Below are positions 62,813 to 64,000 of a stretch of 64,000 nt of DNA, piece after piece (position 1 is the stretch's first letter; each line of letters begins with the position of its first letter). The translations under genes were made by a program, and so were the position numbers. Source of the stretch: UBA4582 sp965657335 (GTDB taxonomy: Bacteria > Pseudomonadota > Gammaproteobacteria > Pseudomonadales > Azotimanducaceae). The notes beneath the pieces were generated by a model, which worked only from the letters and a program-made list of their open reading frames with translations, had not been told where the DNA came from and ran no database searches. The stretch spans positions 1-64,000 of the forward strand of contig CBFHOH010000014.1 in assembly GCA_965657335.1 (NCBI GenBank). The letters run 5' to 3'.

Positions 62813-64000
62813 ATGAGTGATAAGGAACCAGTCAAGCTCCTGATTCTCGAGGAATCGCAGAATAGAGCGGAAGAGCTTATTGTACTGCTACGAACGGCGG
62901 GACGGGCGACTCGCGCACATCAGATAGAATCTCTCGCAGATTTAGTCGACAAACTGAAAAGCAAGCAATGGGATCTGTTATTGGCCAGCAGCGAGGCAAA
63001 CGGCGTGTCTGCTCAGGAAGCGATTGCGACGATTCGCGATTTGGACTTCGACATTCCGATCATTTTACTGGCAGACAACAGACACATCGAATCTATTACC
63101 GAAGGCATGAGAATCGGCGCACTTGACGTCGCTCTAAAAGATGACGACGAGCATCTTGGCCTCATTATACAAAGAGAATTACAAAACCTTCACAACAGAC
63201 GACTACGTCGGCGAGCCGAGGTTGAACTCAGAGAGATCGCTCGTCGCAACCAGCTATTGCTTGATAGCTCGAGTGCCGCGATCGCCTATGTTCACGAAGG
63301 TATGCACATCTACACCAACAACGCCTATTGTGAATTGTTCGGTTATGACGATACTGAAGACTTTGCTGGCATTCCAATCATTGACCTGATCGCGACGGAA
63401 GATCAAGAACCGTTCAAAAAATTCCTCAAGTCGTTTGAACATCGCGGAGAGGATGTCGAGGAGTTTACCTGCATCACCAAAGGTGGCTCCAAAATCCTCT
63501 CTAGCCTTGCACTCTCCCCAGCGACTTACGATGGTGAAGCCTGCACTCAGATGATATTCCGTTCCATGACGGATGAAAGTGAGCTCGAGAATCGGATCAA
63601 GGAGATATCCAGTCAGGATTTGCTAACAGGGCTATACAACCGCGTGTTTTTTGTCGAGCAACTCGATGCTGCTGTTGATCAAGCTCAAAATGGTCAAGGT
63701 TCCTACGTCTTATTTTACATCAGCATTGATCATTTCTCTCAGATTCGTGCCGAGGCCGGCATATCAAATGCGGACCTCGTGCTGGGAGACCTTGCCACCT
63801 TGATTCGTCAGCTAACTGATGAAACTCACATTATGGCTAGGTTTGGTGATGACGTTTTTACCTTGCTATATGAGACCGGGGACAAGGATGTTGCCGCGAC
63901 CGTCGCAGATGAAATAAGGTTAGTGGTTGAGAATCATTTGTCCGAGGTGTCCGGGAAAAACTACCAGCTCACGGTCAGCATTGGTCTTTCACTCATTACA
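62813..64000 (+). CDS. fimX: FimX-like REC-PAS-GGDEF signalling protein (partial, runs off the window)
   Basis: An open frame of 396 codons from ATG 62813 to the window end, with no stop. Residues 1-125 resemble a receiver domain, but the phosphoacceptor region reads WDLLLASSEANG (53-64), without the usual Asp. A coiled segment precedes a PAS domain at about 145-260 (NNAYCELFGYDD). From about 268 (SQDLLTGLYNRVFF) comes a GGDEF domain whose signature is degenerate, FGDDVF (344-349), so cyclase activity is unlikely. This combination matches FimX of Pseudomonas, a c-di-GMP receptor for type IV pili, whose gene is also close to psd. An EAL domain should follow outside the window. Confidence 0.78.
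   Translation, partial: MSDKEPVKLLILEESQNRAEELIVLLRTAGRATRAHQIESLADLVDKLKSKQWDLLLASSEANGVSAQEAIATIRDLDFDIPIILLADNRHIESITEGMRIGALDVALKDDDEHLGLIIQRELQNLHNRRLRRRAEVELREIARRNQLLLDSSSAAIAYVHEGMHIYTNNAYCELFGYDDTEDFAGIPIIDLIATEDQEPFKKFLKSFEHRGEDVEEFTCITKGGSKILSSLALSPATYDGEACTQMIFRSMTDESELENRIKEISSQDLLTGLYNRVFFVEQLDAAVDQAQNGQGSYVLFYISIDHFSQIRAEAGISNADLVLGDLATLIRQLTDETHIMARFGDDVFTLLYETGDKDVAATVADEIRLVVENHLSEVSGKNYQLTVSIGLSLIT

Noticed and set aside
1..64000. CRISPR array, insertion sequence, prophage or integron
   Set aside because: No regularly spaced repeats, transposase, integrase or phage structural genes were found on either strand.

Overview
The window reads as chromosome of a free-living, probably marine gammaproteobacterium related to the Pseudomonas/Cellvibrio side of the class. 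The main evidence is gene order. The right two thirds carry the gammaproteobacterial block rpsF-rpsR-rplI-dnaB-alr-radA, rnr-rlmB, purA-hisZ, hflC-hflK-hflX-hfq-miaA-mutL-amiB-tsaE-nnr, queG, orn, rhodanese-psd and efp-epmA. It ends in a FimX-like signalling gene, which is also found close to psd in Pseudomonas. A run of 10 Ns at 250-259 shows this is a draft or metagenome assembly. I saw no insertion sequence, prophage, CRISPR array or rRNA. There is one tRNA gene, tRNA-Leu(CAG).

Region 1 (1-6.7 kb) is accessory catabolism. It holds an exported cyclase-family protein (partial), a DUF35 protein paired with a thiolase-fold protein that lacks the thiolase catalytic residues, an EamA exporter, a GST / class III CoA-transferase / atypical SDR operon, and an alpha/beta hydrolase.

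Region 2 (6.9-15.2 kb) is one operon for propionyl-CoA to succinyl-CoA conversion: acyl-CoA carboxylase carboxyltransferase subunit, a large fused biotin carboxylase/biotin carrier of unusual architecture, methylmalonyl-CoA epimerase, B12-dependent mutase and its GTPase chaperone MeaB.

Region 3 (15.2-20.1 kb) holds a membrane-anchored esterase, a Nudix CoA pyrophosphatase, a BepA-like M48/TPR lipoprotein protease, and a convergent cytochrome b561 / cytochrome c' pair separated by a perfect inverted repeat.

Region 4 (20.3-29.1 kb) has the isoprenoid genes xseB-ispA-dxs facing a long cofactor operon, nrdR-ribD-ribH-nusB-thiL-pgpA-retropepsin-ribA. The riboflavin part lacks ribE (riboflavin synthase) and ribB, which usually lie between ribD and ribH.

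Region 5 (29.1-64 kb) is translation, replication, RNA decay, envelope and repair housekeeping. It includes a sulfatase gene inserted between rlmB/DUF2059 and the rpsF operon, a probable S6:S18 autoregulatory leader, and no rsgA at its usual place beside orn. The right end is a FimX-type REC-PAS-GGDEF protein cut by the window edge.

Most of the window is ordinary. The items most worth a second look are the re-architected biotin carboxylase, the thiolase/DUF35 pair without thiolase catalytic residues, the SDR lacking Tyr/Lys, and the gaps in the riboflavin and orn neighbourhoods.
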